A stretch of DNA of 64,000 nt from JBEEJZ01 sp046046915. Lineage in GTDB: Bacteria > Pseudomonadota > Gammaproteobacteria > Burkholderiales > Burkholderiaceae_C. The position numbers were made by a program, and so were the translations under genes. How positions within the stretch are numbered: the stretch's first letter is position 1; each line of letters opens with the position of its first letter. The stretch is taken from assembly GCA_046046915.1 (NCBI GenBank), contig JBJOIT010000003.1:43479-107478 (forward strand). Reading direction: 5' to 3'. The notes under the pieces are model-generated. The model was not told the DNA's origin, did not search any database, and saw nothing but the letters and a program-made list of their open reading frames with translations. Positions 16,643 through 26,055 of this stretch are shown one piece after another.

Positions 16643-17656
16643 ATGAACCAACTCAATACTTCCAAATTAGCCTTTGTTGTCCTGGCCTTTGCGGCATTGG
16701 CAGCGTACCCGCTGGTGGGCGGCAACTTTGGCATGGATCTGGTCAATAAGATCATGGTCTACGCCATGTTTGCCCTGAGCCTGGAACTGCTGGTCGGCGG
16801 TACCGGCCTAGTGTGTTTTGGCCAAGCCGCGTTTTTTGGCATCGGGGCCTACACGGCGGTGCTGCTGTCTCCTGAGAGCGAAGCTGGCTCTTTGCTTTGG
16901 CTACTTCCCTCATCGGTGCTGCTTGCCGCAGGCTACGCACTGGTGGTGGGCGCCCTGTCGCTGCGTACCAAAGGGGTTTACTTCATCATGGTGACCTTGG
17001 CGTTTGCACAAATGGCGTATTACGTGGTGCACGACACGCCCCTGGGCGGCGGCACAGACGGCATCTACCTCAATGTCAAACCCGCTCTGGGCAGCGTGAT
17101 CGACCTTGACAAGCCATCTGTCTTGTACGCCTTCACGCTGGTGATGCTGGCAGGGGTGTTTGGCTTTCTCGCACTGCTGTTGCGCTCGCGCTTTGGTCGG
17201 GCACTGGCCGGCATTCGAGTGAATGAGCAGCGCATGCGCGCCACCGGTTTTGCCACCTTTCCCTACAAGCTGGCCGCCTTCACCATCTCCGGCGGTATTG
17301 CCGGTTTGGCTGGCTTTTTGTTTGCCGTGAAAGACGGCTACGTCAACCCGGAAATGATGAGCTGGCACCTGTCTGGCTCCGTGCTGATCATGCTGATTCT
17401 GGGGGGCATAGGGCACCTGCGAGGCGCACTGATTGGCGCATTCGCCTTTGCCCTGCTGCAAGAACTCTTCAAGTCAGAGGCCATCTTTGGCGACTTTGCC
17501 CAGCACTGGCAATTGGGACTGGGGTTGACCATCATCGCCAGTGTGGCCTTGTTGCCGCGCGGACTGGTGGGCGTGCCCGCTCAGTGGAAAGAACGCCTGG
17601 TGGGACGCAGCTCCCGCCGCGCTGAAATGCTGGAGGTTCAAGATGAGCGCGCCTGA
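16643..17656 (+). CDS. livM: ABC transporter permease, LivM type
   Basis: Inner-membrane permease of 337 residues, partner of the LivH-type protein. About nine to ten hydrophobic segments are visible, with the typical LVGGTGLVCFGQAAFFGIGAY and the cytoplasmic EAA-like loop RFGRALAGIRVNEQRMRATG. The start at MNQLNTSKL, four bases after the livH stop, was preferred over an upstream start inside livH. Its 3' end overlaps the next gene by 14 bases. Confidence 0.93.
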   Translation: MNQLNTSKLAFVVLAFAALAAYPLVGGNFGMDLVNKIMVYAMFALSLELLVGGTGLVCFGQAAFFGIGAYTAVLLSPESEAGSLLWLLPSSVLLAAGYALVVGALSLRTKGVYFIMVTLAFAQMAYYVVHDTPLGGGTDGIYLNVKPALGSVIDLDKPSVLYAFTLVMLAGVFGFLALLLRSRFGRALAGIRVNEQRMRATGFATFPYKLAAFTISGGIAGLAGFLFAVKDGYVNPEMMSWHLSGSVLIMLILGGIGHLRGALIGAFAFALLQELFKSEAIFGDFAQHWQLGLGLTIIASVALLPRGLVGVPAQWKERLVGRSSRRAEMLEVQDERA

Positions 17657-18395
17657 AGTTCTTTTGCGCGGCAGCAACATCACGCGCCGCTGGGGCGGAC
17701 TGGTGGCTGTCAACCAGGTGTCCCTGTCGATCGAGCGTGGCACTGTGCATGCCGTGATCGGCACCAATGGCGCGGGCAAATCCACCCTGATCAACATCCT
17801 GTCGGGGGAGATTCCGCCGTCTGAAGGTAAGGTTGAGCTGATGGGTCAGGACGTGACGCAATGGACCCAACCCAAACGCGCGCGCGCCGGCCTGGGTCGC
17901 AGCTACCAGCGCAACACCATCTATCCCACGTTTACCGTGTTGGAAAACTGCCGCCTGGCCGCCCAGGCCAGTACACCCAAGGCGTGGTACTGGTGGCAAG
18001 ACGCCAGCCGTTGCACCGACAGCGTGGTAGCCGCTCAGCAAGCGGCCGCTCGCGCAGGTTTGCAAGACTTTCTGGATCGGCCCGCCGGCTTGTTGAGCCA
18101 CGGGCAAAAGCGACAGCTGGAAATTGCCATGTGCCTGGCCACGGGGCCCGAGGTCTTGCTGCTGGACGAGCCCCTGGCCGGCATGGGCGCCGAAGAAACC
18201 GACCGCATGCTGGCCCTTCTGCAGGAACTGAAATCCGACCACGCTATTCTGCTGGTGGAGCACGACATGGACGCCGTCTTCAAAATCGCCGACTGCATCA
18301 CCGTGATGGTCAACGGCGCGGTCATCGCCTCGGGCACCCCAGACTTTGTGCGCAACAGTCCTGAAGTGCAGCTGGCTTACTTGGGAGGCCACTGA
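17643..18395 (+). CDS. livG: ABC transporter ATP-binding protein, LivG type
   Basis: ATPase subunit of 250 residues. Walker A is GTNGAGKST near residue 40, the signature motif is LSHGQKRQLEIAM, Walker B is VLLLDEPLAGM and the switch His is in LVEHDMDAVF. The ATG follows CTGGAGG and lies inside the last codons of the livM-type gene. It works with the LivF-type ATPase downstream to power the importer. Confidence 0.93.
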   Translation: MSAPEVLLRGSNITRRWGGLVAVNQVSLSIERGTVHAVIGTNGAGKSTLINILSGEIPPSEGKVELMGQDVTQWTQPKRARAGLGRSYQRNTIYPTFTVLENCRLAAQASTPKAWYWWQDASRCTDSVVAAQQAAARAGLQDFLDRPAGLLSHGQKRQLEIAMCLATGPEVLLLDEPLAGMGAEETDRMLALLQELKSDHAILLVEHDMDAVFKIADCITVMVNGAVIASGTPDFVRNSPEVQLAYLGGH

Positions 18396-18396
18396 C

Positions 18397-19119
18397 ATGA
18401 GCGCCACCATGAACGATCCCATCCTGGAAGCGCAGGGCATCCACGCCTGGTACGGTTCCAGCCATGTGCTGCACGGCATCGACCTGACCATCTCGCGAGG
18501 CGAGACGGTGGGCCTGCTGGGCCGCAACGGCATGGGCAAAAGCACGTTGATACGCACCCTGCTGGGGCACGTCACCCAGCGTGACGGCCGCATCCACCTC
18601 TTTGGGCAGGACATCTCCAAAGCCCAGCCCCACGAAGTCGCCCGGCGTGGCGTGGCTTACGTGCCAGAGGGCCGGGGTGTTTTCCCTAACCTGACCGTGC
18701 GCGAGAACCTGATCATGGCGGCTCGTCCCACCAGCGACACCGGCCGGGGCTGGACCTACGAGCGGGTGCTGGAGACCTTTCCTCGCCTGGCCGAGCGCAT
18801 CGGCAACCTGGGCTCGCAACTCTCCGGCGGCGAGCAACAGATGCTCTCCATCGGGCGGGCACTGATGACCCAGCCCGACCTGATCATCCTCGACGAAGCC
18901 ACCGAGGGCCTGGCGCCCCTGATCGTGGCCGAAATCTGGCGCGTGATCGGTGCCATCCGGGCCGACGGCATCGCCACCCTCATCGTGGACCGCGACTATC
19001 GCAAGGTGTTGGCGCAGTCCGATCAGGCACTGGTCCTGCAAAAAGGCCAGGTGGTGCTGCGCGGCAGTGGCCATGATGTGGCCCACGACCCTGAGCTGGC
19101 CAACTACCTGGGCGTTTAA
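18397..19119 (+). CDS. livF: ABC transporter ATP-binding protein, LivF type
   Basis: Second ATPase subunit, 240 residues. Walker A is GRNGMGKST, the signature is LSGGEQQMLSIGRAL, and Walker B is LIILDEATEGLAP. The switch region reads IVDRDYRKV instead of the usual VEQ/VEH form, so the His is replaced by Arg-Asp; whether this subunit hydrolyses ATP efficiently is open. It starts one base after the livG stop and ends the plus-strand benzoate operon. The convergent DUF4287 gene begins 7 bases later. Confidence 0.92.
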   Translation: MSATMNDPILEAQGIHAWYGSSHVLHGIDLTISRGETVGLLGRNGMGKSTLIRTLLGHVTQRDGRIHLFGQDISKAQPHEVARRGVAYVPEGRGVFPNLTVRENLIMAARPTSDTGRGWTYERVLETFPRLAERIGNLGSQLSGGEQQMLSIGRALMTQPDLIILDEATEGLAPLIVAEIWRVIGAIRADGIATLIVDRDYRKVLAQSDQALVLQKGQVVLRGSGHDVAHDPELANYLGV

Positions 19120-19126
19120 GGTCAGG

Positions 19127-19372
19127 TCATGTCGGATCGCCAGCCGGCGGCTCGCCCGTTGGCGCAGGTTCTGCCAGGAAATAGGCCACCAGGGCGTTGG
19201 CATGCCCGTGGCCGAGCTTGTGTTCGGTTTTGAGCAAACTCACATAGGCCATGTGTTTGAGTTGGCCCGCCCCTCGCAGCACAGCCATCCAATGCGCGAT
19301 GGGTTGACCGTAGGTCTTCTCAATCGATGGAAAGTATGACGCGGGGCCCTTCACTTTGGGGGCAATTGACAT
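19127..19372 (-). CDS. DUF4287-type small protein
   Basis: An 81-residue soluble protein. The segments YFPSIEKTYGQPIAHW and HMAYVSLLKTEHKLGHGHAN are characteristic of the DUF4287 family, whose function I do not know. CAGGAGGAG precedes the chosen ATG at a good distance; a longer reading frame upstream has no ribosome site. The gene is convergent with the transporter operon and divergent from the P-type ATPase, with a 164-base intergenic region. Confidence 0.75.
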   Translation of the reverse strand: MSIAPKVKGPASYFPSIEKTYGQPIAHWMAVLRGAGQLKHMAYVSLLKTEHKLGHGHANALVAYFLAEPAPTGEPPAGDPT

Positions 19373-19536
19373 GCTCGGCTCCTCCTGTTGACGCAATCTG
19401 CTGGCAACGCGACTTCTCACAAGCTCGCGCAACCCACTGGGTTGGACACTCACCGCGTGCTGACTGGCGCCTGTGGGCACCAGACGGATAAGTTTTCATT
19501 TATTCGTACGACTGCGGCGCGCAAATTATCTAGCCT

Positions 19537-22089
19537 ATGGCCGTCCAAGCCCCAGCCCCGACGCCCGAACCTGAGTGGTGGACAAGCCCCCTTCTAGACA
19601 CCCTTCGCATGCTGGAAGGAAGCCCGGAGGGCCTGAGCACCGAGCAGGCGCAAGCACGCCTGCGGCGCTGGGGCCCCAATAGACTGCAGAACCAAAAGCA
19701 AACCGGCGCGGTTGCCAGCCTGCTGCGCCAACTCTCGTCGCCCATCTTTGTGATTCTGCTGGGTGCAGCCCTGCTCTCCTTCTCCCTGGGTGGGATGACA
19801 GATGGACTCATCATCTTGGCCATCGTCATGGTCAGCAGCCTCCTCGGCTTTTGGCAGGAATACCGCGCCAACATCGCGATTGAGCAATTACAAAGCCTGG
19901 TGCAGATCCTCGCCCAGGTCTTGCGAGACGGGCGCGTGTCCGCCATACCCGCCTTTGAGGTGGTGCCCGGCGATGTGCTGATGCTCTCGGCCGGTGCCAG
20001 CGTGCCGGCCGACTGCCGCCTGATCGAGGCCAGCAATCTTTACGCCGACGAGGCCAGCTTGACCGGCGAAACCTATCCGGTCGAAAAATATCCCGGCGTA
20101 CTGGCCTCCCAATTGTCTCTTGCGCAACGCAGCAATGTGCTGTTTCAAGGCACACACATCGTCAGTGGCATCGGTCGCGCGCTGGTCGTGCGCACCGGTC
20201 AGGACACCGAGTTTGGTGCCATGGCCCTGCACTTGCGCCAAGGTCCGCCCGAAACGGACTTTGAACGAGGTGTGCGCAACTTTGGCTACCTGCTGTTCCG
20301 AATCACGCTAGTGCTGGTCTTGCTGATCTTTGCCTCTAACGTTTTTTTGCAGCGCCCGGTGCTCGATTCATTTTTGTTTGCCCTGGCCTTGGCAGTGGGC
20401 CTGACGCCAGAACTGTTGCCCGCCATCATCAGCGTCAATCTGGCCACTGGGGCGCGCCGAATGGCCGAGCAACAAGTCATCGTCAAACGCCTGGTGTCCA
20501 TCGAAAACTTCGGCAGCATGACCGTGCTGTGCTGCGACAAGACCGGCACCCTGACCGAAGGCCAGATCCACCTGCAAGGTGCCCTGGATGTGACAGGACA
20601 AGCCAGCGTAGAAGTGCTGAATCTGGCCACTCTCAATGCGCAATTTCAAACTGGGTACAGCAACCCCATGGACGCAGCCATTCTGGCCGCAGGCCCCGCA
20701 GCGCAGCCACTGGCACTACGTCTGGGCGAGTTGCCTTACGACTTCAGCCGCAAACGCCTGAGCGTGCTGGCAGACATCCAAGGCAGCCAACTGCTGATCA
20801 CCAAGGGGGCCCTGAACCAGATGCTGGAGGTCTGCACCAGGCTGCAACTGCCCACCGGAGAGATACAAGCGCTGCAAGCCCACCGGGAACGCCTATTGCA
20901 GCTGTACGCAAGCTTCAGCGCCAAAGGTTGGCGCACGCTGGGGCTGGCCACTCGGGAGATGCCTGGGCGCACCACGGTGGCGCACGACGACGAATCGGAC
21001 CTGTGCCTTGTGGGCTTTCTGGTGTTTTCTGATCCGACCAGGCCGGAGGTCGCCGGCACCCTCCAGGAGCTGCACCGTCTGGGCATTTCACTCAAGATCG
21101 TCACCGGCGACAACCTTCTCGTGGCCAGCCAGATTGCGCGGGAGATTGGGCTGGATGTCACCACGGCCCTGACCGGCGCCCAGTTGCGCCTGATCAGTGA
21201 CGACGCCTTGCCACGCCTGGCCAGCAAGACCACCCTGTTTGCAGAGATTGAACCGAATCAAAAAGAGCGTATCGTTCGCGCCCTCAAAACAGCGGGCCAG
21301 GTGGTGGGCTACCTGGGCGACGGCATCAACGACGCGCCTGCACTGCGCACGGCCGATGTCGGTATCTCGGTGCAGAACGCGGTCGATGTGGCCAAAGATG
21401 CTGCGGACATTGTCTTGCTTCGCCACGATCTCGCCGTGCTGACCCAAGGTGTACGCGAGGGCCGCGTGACGTTTGCCAACACGCTGAAGTATGTCTACAT
21501 GGCCACCAGTGCCAACTTTGGCAACATGATCAGCATGGCAGCCGCCTCATTGTTCTTACCGTTTTTGCCGCTGCTCCCCAATCAAATCCTGCTGACCAAC
21601 CTGCTGACTGACCTGCCGGAAATGGCGATCGCCACGGACCAAGTCGACCCCGACGCCACAGCGTCTCCGCAACGTTGGAATGTGGCCCAGATCAGCCGCT
21701 TCATGCTGCACTTTGGCCTGCTGAGTTCCTGTTTCGACTTTCTGACCTTTGGCACGCTGTACGTCTTGCTGGGCCACAGTGCGAGCCAGTTTCGCGGCGG
21801 CTGGTTCATGGAGTCGGTGATTTCGGCTGCACTGGTGGTCTTGGTGGTGCGAACCAGGGGTCCTTTTTGGCGGAGCCGACCGTCCGCGCCGCTGGCACTG
21901 GCAACTGCTTCGGTTGTCATCACGGCAGCCCTGCTGCCTCAAGTGGCTCTGGGCAAGCTGTTTGTCTTTGAGCCGCTGCCTTGGCGCTATCTGGCCATCA
22001 TGGGGCTGATTGTGTTGGCCTACCTGGGCAGTGCAGAGCTGTTAAAGCACTATTTCTTCAAGGCCAAACGACACCGGCGAAGGCCATAA
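19537..22089 (+). CDS. mgtA: P-type cation ATPase, Mg2+-transporting (P-IIIB) type
   Basis: Membrane ATPase of 850 residues. It shows the A-domain TGE at 176 to 178, the phosphorylated Asp334 in CDKTGTLT, and GDGINDAPAL in the P domain. The transmembrane motif ALAVGLTPELLPAIIS is the form typical of MgtA/MgtB importers, unlike the IPEGLP/VPANLP of calcium pumps or the CPC of heavy-metal pumps. Predicted helices cluster near 70-105, 250-300 and 640-840, and the C-terminus is strongly basic (KRHRRRP). No PhoPQ genes are nearby. Magnesium is the likely substrate by family; direction and regulation are not visible. Confidence 0.85.
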   Translation: MAVQAPAPTPEPEWWTSPLLDTLRMLEGSPEGLSTEQAQARLRRWGPNRLQNQKQTGAVASLLRQLSSPIFVILLGAALLSFSLGGMTDGLIILAIVMVSSLLGFWQEYRANIAIEQLQSLVQILAQVLRDGRVSAIPAFEVVPGDVLMLSAGASVPADCRLIEASNLYADEASLTGETYPVEKYPGVLASQLSLAQRSNVLFQGTHIVSGIGRALVVRTGQDTEFGAMALHLRQGPPETDFERGVRNFGYLLFRITLVLVLLIFASNVFLQRPVLDSFLFALALAVGLTPELLPAIISVNLATGARRMAEQQVIVKRLVSIENFGSMTVLCCDKTGTLTEGQIHLQGALDVTGQASVEVLNLATLNAQFQTGYSNPMDAAILAAGPAAQPLALRLGELPYDFSRKRLSVLADIQGSQLLITKGALNQMLEVCTRLQLPTGEIQALQAHRERLLQLYASFSAKGWRTLGLATREMPGRTTVAHDDESDLCLVGFLVFSDPTRPEVAGTLQELHRLGISLKIVTGDNLLVASQIAREIGLDVTTALTGAQLRLISDDALPRLASKTTLFAEIEPNQKERIVRALKTAGQVVGYLGDGINDAPALRTADVGISVQNAVDVAKDAADIVLLRHDLAVLTQGVREGRVTFANTLKYVYMATSANFGNMISMAAASLFLPFLPLLPNQILLTNLLTDLPEMAIATDQVDPDATASPQRWNVAQISRFMLHFGLLSSCFDFLTFGTLYVLLGHSASQFRGGWFMESVISAALVVLVVRTRGPFWRSRPSAPLALATASVVITAALLPQVALGKLFVFEPLPWRYLAIMGLIVLAYLGSAELLKHYFFKAKRHRRRP

Positions 22090-22127
22090 AAAAACCCGCA
22101 GCTGCAGGACGCAAATGCGGGTTTTTT
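22089..22127. terminator. bidirectional rho-independent terminator
   Basis: The stem AACCCGCA/TGCGGGTT is flanked by an A-run on the left and a T-run on the right (AAAAAACCCGCA ... TGCGGGTTTTTT). It lies between the convergent ATPase and phaB genes and can serve both. Confidence 0.88.
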
Positions 22128-22158
22128 GAGGCCCATGCGGGCCAGCGTCAAGGACGCA

Positions 22159-22896
22159 TCAGCCCATGTGCAAACCACCGTTCACGGAGAAGTCTGCGCC
22201 GGTGGTGTAGCCACCGTCTTCGCCAGCCAGCCATGCAATGATGGAGGCAATTTCGCTAGGCTTGCCCAGACGTTTAACGGGCACAGTGGCCACAATCTTT
22301 TCCAGAACGTCGGGACGGATGGCGTTAACCATGTCGGTGCCGATGTAGCCTGGGCTCACGGTGTTGACGGTCACGCCCTTGGTGGCCAGCTCTTGTGCCA
22401 GGGCCATGGAGAAACCGTGCATACCGGCTTTGGCAGCCGAATAGTTGGTTTGACCGGCCTGACCTTTTTCGCCGTTGACGGACGAAATGTTGATGATGCG
22501 GCCCCAGCCCTTTTCAACCATGTCACCCACCACTTGCTTGGTGACGTTGAACATGGAGTCCAGATTGGTGTTCATCACCGCATCCCAGTCTTCCTTGCTC
22601 ATTTTCAGGAACATGCGGTCTTTGGTGATACCGGCGTTGTTCACCAGCACGTCGATGGTGCCGTGCTCTGCCTTGGTCTTGCTGAAAGCCTCGACGGTGG
22701 AATCCCAGTCACCCACATTGCCGGCAGAGGCGTAGAAGGTGAAACCCAGGGCGGCTTGCTCAGCTATCCACTTGGCATGGTCACGGGTGGGGCCACAGCC
22801 AGCGATGACCTTGAAGCCATCCTGATGCAGGCGTTGGCAGATGGCGGTTCCAATGCCACCCATGCCGCCGGTGACGTAAGCTACTTTTTGACTCAT
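22159..22896 (-). CDS. phaB: acetoacetyl-CoA reductase
   Basis: Short-chain dehydrogenase of 245 residues that reduces acetoacetyl-CoA to (R)-3-hydroxybutyryl-CoA with NADPH for polyhydroxybutyrate synthesis. The nucleotide motif GGMGGIG is at residues 10 to 16, NNAG at about 87 and the catalytic YSAAKAG near 153. The segment GCGPTRDHAKWI after the second strand is typical of PhaB and separates it from FabG. It is the third gene of phaC-phaA-phaB and lies about 100 bases after phaA. Confidence 0.94.
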   Translation of the reverse strand: MSQKVAYVTGGMGGIGTAICQRLHQDGFKVIAGCGPTRDHAKWIAEQAALGFTFYASAGNVGDWDSTVEAFSKTKAEHGTIDVLVNNAGITKDRMFLKMSKEDWDAVMNTNLDSMFNVTKQVVGDMVEKGWGRIINISSVNGEKGQAGQTNYSAAKAGMHGFSMALAQELATKGVTVNTVSPGYIGTDMVNAIRPDVLEKIVATVPVKRLGKPSEIASIIAWLAGEDGGYTTGADFSVNGGLHMG

Positions 22897-22999
22897 GACT
22901 TGCTCCTTTTGAATTTAGCTATTTTTTATAGCCGATATGGCCCTTGTGGGGCCGTGATCCGACGTGCCGGGCTTACGCCCGACACGCTGAATTTGAAAA

Positions 23000-24178
23000 T
23001 TAACGCTCGATGGTGAGGGCCACGCCCATGCCACCGCCGATGCACAGGGACGCAATGCCCTTCTTGGCATCACGACGGGCCATTTCGTGCAGCAGGGTCA
23101 CCAAAATACGGCAACCAGACGCGCCGATGGGGTGGCCAATGGCAATGGCGCCGCCATTGACGTTGACCTTGGACGTGTCCCAGCCCATTTCGTTGTTCAC
23201 GGCACAGGCCTGAGCCGCAAAGGCTTCATTGATTTCCAGCAGGTCCAGATCCTGGGCGTTCCAGCCAGCGCGTTGCAGCGCCTTTTGCGATGCAGGCACA
23301 GGGCCCATGCCCATGTAGGCGGGGTCCAGACCACTGGTAGCAAAACTGGCAATGCGACCCAGGGGCTTGAGACCCAGGGCAGCGGCCTTCTTGGCCGTCA
23401 TGACCATGACCGCGGCAGCGCCGTCGTTGATGCCCGAGGCATTGCCGGCGGTCACGCCACCCGCCTTGTCGAAAGCGGGGCGCAGGCCGGCCAAACCTTC
23501 GGCGTTGGTCTTGCGGTTGATGAACTCATCAGCGGCAAACACGATGGGGTCACCCTTCTTCTGAGCGATGCTGAAAGGCACGATTTCATCGACAAACTTG
23601 CCAGCATCTTGTGCAGCAGCGGCTTTCTGCTGGCTGGCCAGGGCCAGGGCATCCTGCATGTCACGGCTGATGCCGTATTTCTTGGCGACGTTTTCGGCGG
23701 TAATGCCCATGTGGTACTGGTTGTACACGTCCCACAGGCCATCCACGATCATGGAGTCGATCATTTTCCAGTCGCCCATGCGCTGGCCATCACGCGAGCC
23801 GAGCAGCACGTGGGGGCTGGCGCTCATGTTTTCTTGGCCGCCTGCAATCACGATTTCGCTATCACCATACGCCACGGCTTGGGCAGCCAGCATGACGGCC
23901 TTGAGGCCGGAGCCACACACGGCGTTGATGGTCAGGCCAGGTGTGCCCTGGTTCAGGCCGCTTTTCAGCACAGATTGACGGGCGGGGTTTTGACCGGCAC
24001 CGGCAGCCAGCACCTGGCCCATGATGACTTCGCCCACTTGTTCAGCAGCCAGGCCGCTGCGGCGCAGCACGTCAGCAATGACGGCGGCGCCCAATTGGGT
24101 CGCGGGGGTTTTGGCCAGGGTACCGCCAAATTTGCCCACGGCGGTACGTGCAGCCGAAACGATAACGATGTCTTCCAT
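23000..24178 (-). CDS. phaA: acetyl-CoA acetyltransferase (beta-ketothiolase)
   Basis: Biosynthetic thiolase of 392 residues that condenses two acetyl-CoA to acetoacetyl-CoA. The nucleophile is in NAVCGSGLKAV (about residue 88), the catalytic His in GHPIGASG and the second Cys in CIGGGMG near the C-terminus. The N-terminus (IVIVSAARTAVGKFGG) fits PhaA. It lies between phaC and phaB on the same strand, with short gaps containing a hairpin on the phaC side. It would drain acetyl-CoA from benzoate catabolism into storage polymer. Confidence 0.95.
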   Translation of the reverse strand: MEDIVIVSAARTAVGKFGGTLAKTPATQLGAAVIADVLRRSGLAAEQVGEVIMGQVLAAGAGQNPARQSVLKSGLNQGTPGLTINAVCGSGLKAVMLAAQAVAYGDSEIVIAGGQENMSASPHVLLGSRDGQRMGDWKMIDSMIVDGLWDVYNQYHMGITAENVAKKYGISRDMQDALALASQQKAAAAQDAGKFVDEIVPFSIAQKKGDPIVFAADEFINRKTNAEGLAGLRPAFDKAGGVTAGNASGINDGAAAVMVMTAKKAAALGLKPLGRIASFATSGLDPAYMGMGPVPASQKALQRAGWNAQDLDLLEINEAFAAQACAVNNEMGWDTSKVNVNGGAIAIGHPIGASGCRILVTLLHEMARRDAKKGIASLCIGGGMGVALTIER

Positions 24179-24213
24179 TATTTGATTCTCCAGTCAGTGA
24201 TTTGAAATTGAAC

Positions 24214-24234
24214 AGGCCTCAATGAATGAGGCCT
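24214..24234. other. phaC-phaA intercistronic hairpin
   Basis: The perfect inverted repeat AGGCCTCA, loop ATGAA, TGAGGCCT lies between the phaC stop and phaA start. There is no U-run, so it may act in message stability or partial attenuation. Confidence 0.45.
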
Positions 24235-24245
24235 TGAGTTAATGG

Positions 24246-25964
24246 TCAGGCTTTGGCCTTGACGTAGCGACCGGGTGCGGACTCGATAGCCTTGTATTTA
24301 CCTTTTCCATATTGTTTGGGCGCGGCAATTTGCTTGCCCGCCTGGTCTTTCAGCCAGTTCGACCAGTCGGTCCACCAACTGCCTGCGTGCTCCTTGGAGC
24401 CTGCAATCCATTCGTTCACATCAGATGGGAACTTGTCGGTAGAGCCGATCCAGTGGCTGCGTTTGTTCTTGGCAGGCGGATTGATCACACCAGCGATGTG
24501 GCCAGAGGCACCCATCACAAAACGCTTCTTGCCCGGCAAGTGCTGAGTAGACGCATAAGCGCCGCCGATCGGTACGATGTGATCTTCGCGTGAAGCATAA
24601 AGGTAGACCGGCATGTCGACCTTGCGAAAATCGACCTTTTCGCCGCATACCGTGGCAGAACCTGGCTTGACCAGACGGTTCTCAAGATAGGTGTTGCGCA
24701 AATACCAGGCGTAAAACGGCCCTGGCAGGTTGGTGGAGTCGCTGTTCCAGTACAGCAGGTCAAAAGGCGGGGGCGTGTCACCCTTGAGGTAGTTGCCCAC
24801 GACATAGTTCCAGACCAGGTCGTTAGGACGCAGGAACGAGAAGGTCGAGGCCAGGTCGCCACCTTTGAGCAAGCCCCCTTTGCCCATTTCCATTTCACGG
24901 TACTTGACAAAGGCTTCGTCGATAAAGACATCCAGAATGCCAGTGTCGGTGAAGTCAAGCAAGGTGGTCAGGAACGTTGCACTGCTGACAGGCTTTTCGC
25001 CACGGGCGGCATGCACGGCCAAGGCGTTGGACAAAATCGTGCCGCCGACGCAAAAGCCCAGGGCATTGATGGTGTCGGCGCCTGTGATGTCGCGGGTCAC
25101 AGCAATGGCCTTCATGGCACCGTCAGCAATGTAGTCATCCCAGGACTTGCGGGACAGGGATGCATCCGGATTGCGCCAACTCACCACAAAGGTGCGATGC
25201 CCCTGAGCCACAGCGTAACGAATGAAAGAGTTGTCGGGCTGGAGGTCGAGGATGTAAAACTTGTTGATGCATGGCGGCACCAGCAGGAAGGGTTTCTCGA
25301 AGACCTTGTCGGTGAGCGGCTTGTACTCGATCAGCTGGAACAGTTCGTTCTCAAAGACGACTGCACCTTCGGTGGTGGCCACATTGCGTCCAACTTCAAA
25401 CAGGCTTTCATCCGTCATGGACAAGTGGCCCTGACGTATGTCATTGACCAGATTCTGAATACCCTTGGCGATGCTTTCGCCCTTGGTTTCAATGGCTTTT
25501 TTCTGGGCGTCGGCATTGAACGCCAGGTAGTTGCTAGGCGCGGCGGCGGCAACCCACTGCTCCACTGCAAACTGGATGCGCGCGCGGGTCTTGGGATCGG
25601 TTTCAACGGCTTCAGCCAAACCCATCAGGGTGCGGGCGTTCAGCAGATAGGCGGCCGCAGAAAACGCCGCAACCGGGTTGCTGGCCCAGGCCTCACCAGA
25701 AAACCGCCGGTCTTTGGTGACCTCGGTAGCTTTGAAGCCCTGCGACCAAAGCGCCGTGGCCTCGGAGACATACTGCTTTTGCAATTCCTGGAGCTTTTCA
25801 GCGGCAAAACTCAACTTGGGGGCTTTGTCACCGTTCAACCCCAGCCCTTTAAGGTCCAGGCCTTCGAAAGTGCCCAAGGCTTTGGCCCAGTTGTCGGTCA
25901 GCGCACGTTGAAATTGTTGCGCTGTTTGCGCCCAGTCGTCGGTAGGGAGTTGCTTCAAGGTCAA
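24246..25964 (-). CDS. phaC: class I polyhydroxyalkanoate synthase
   Basis: Polymerase of 572 residues that builds poly-3-hydroxybutyrate from 3-hydroxybutyryl-CoA on granule surfaces. The lipase-box-like nucleophile is Cys305 in GFCVGG, the Asp is in SREDHIVPIGG and the His in GASGHIAGV. The length is typical of class I enzymes. No ATG fits: the frame opens with TTG at 25962 to 25964 two bases after AAGGA, or TTG two codons later with better spacing. The start is therefore non-ATG and uncertain by two codons. It heads the phaCAB operon. Confidence 0.94.
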   Translation of the reverse strand: MTLKQLPTDDWAQTAQQFQRALTDNWAKALGTFEGLDLKGLGLNGDKAPKLSFAAEKLQELQKQYVSEATALWSQGFKATEVTKDRRFSGEAWASNPVAAFSAAAYLLNARTLMGLAEAVETDPKTRARIQFAVEQWVAAAAPSNYLAFNADAQKKAIETKGESIAKGIQNLVNDIRQGHLSMTDESLFEVGRNVATTEGAVVFENELFQLIEYKPLTDKVFEKPFLLVPPCINKFYILDLQPDNSFIRYAVAQGHRTFVVSWRNPDASLSRKSWDDYIADGAMKAIAVTRDITGADTINALGFCVGGTILSNALAVHAARGEKPVSSATFLTTLLDFTDTGILDVFIDEAFVKYREMEMGKGGLLKGGDLASTFSFLRPNDLVWNYVVGNYLKGDTPPPFDLLYWNSDSTNLPGPFYAWYLRNTYLENRLVKPGSATVCGEKVDFRKVDMPVYLYASREDHIVPIGGAYASTQHLPGKKRFVMGASGHIAGVINPPAKNKRSHWIGSTDKFPSDVNEWIAGSKEHAGSWWTDWSNWLKDQAGKQIAAPKQYGKGKYKAIESAPGRYVKAKA

Positions 25965-26055
25965 TATCCTTAAAAACCTAGGTGAATAAACACAAAGATT
26001 ATCTTCTCAGAAAGCTGTTCAAATCCTGACGCTGTTTTCTCATCGTTTTCCCTAC

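Noticed and set aside
22126..23016. A 296-codon frame on the plus strand opposite phaB
   Set aside because: phaB on the minus strand is unambiguous; the antisense translation shows no family features.
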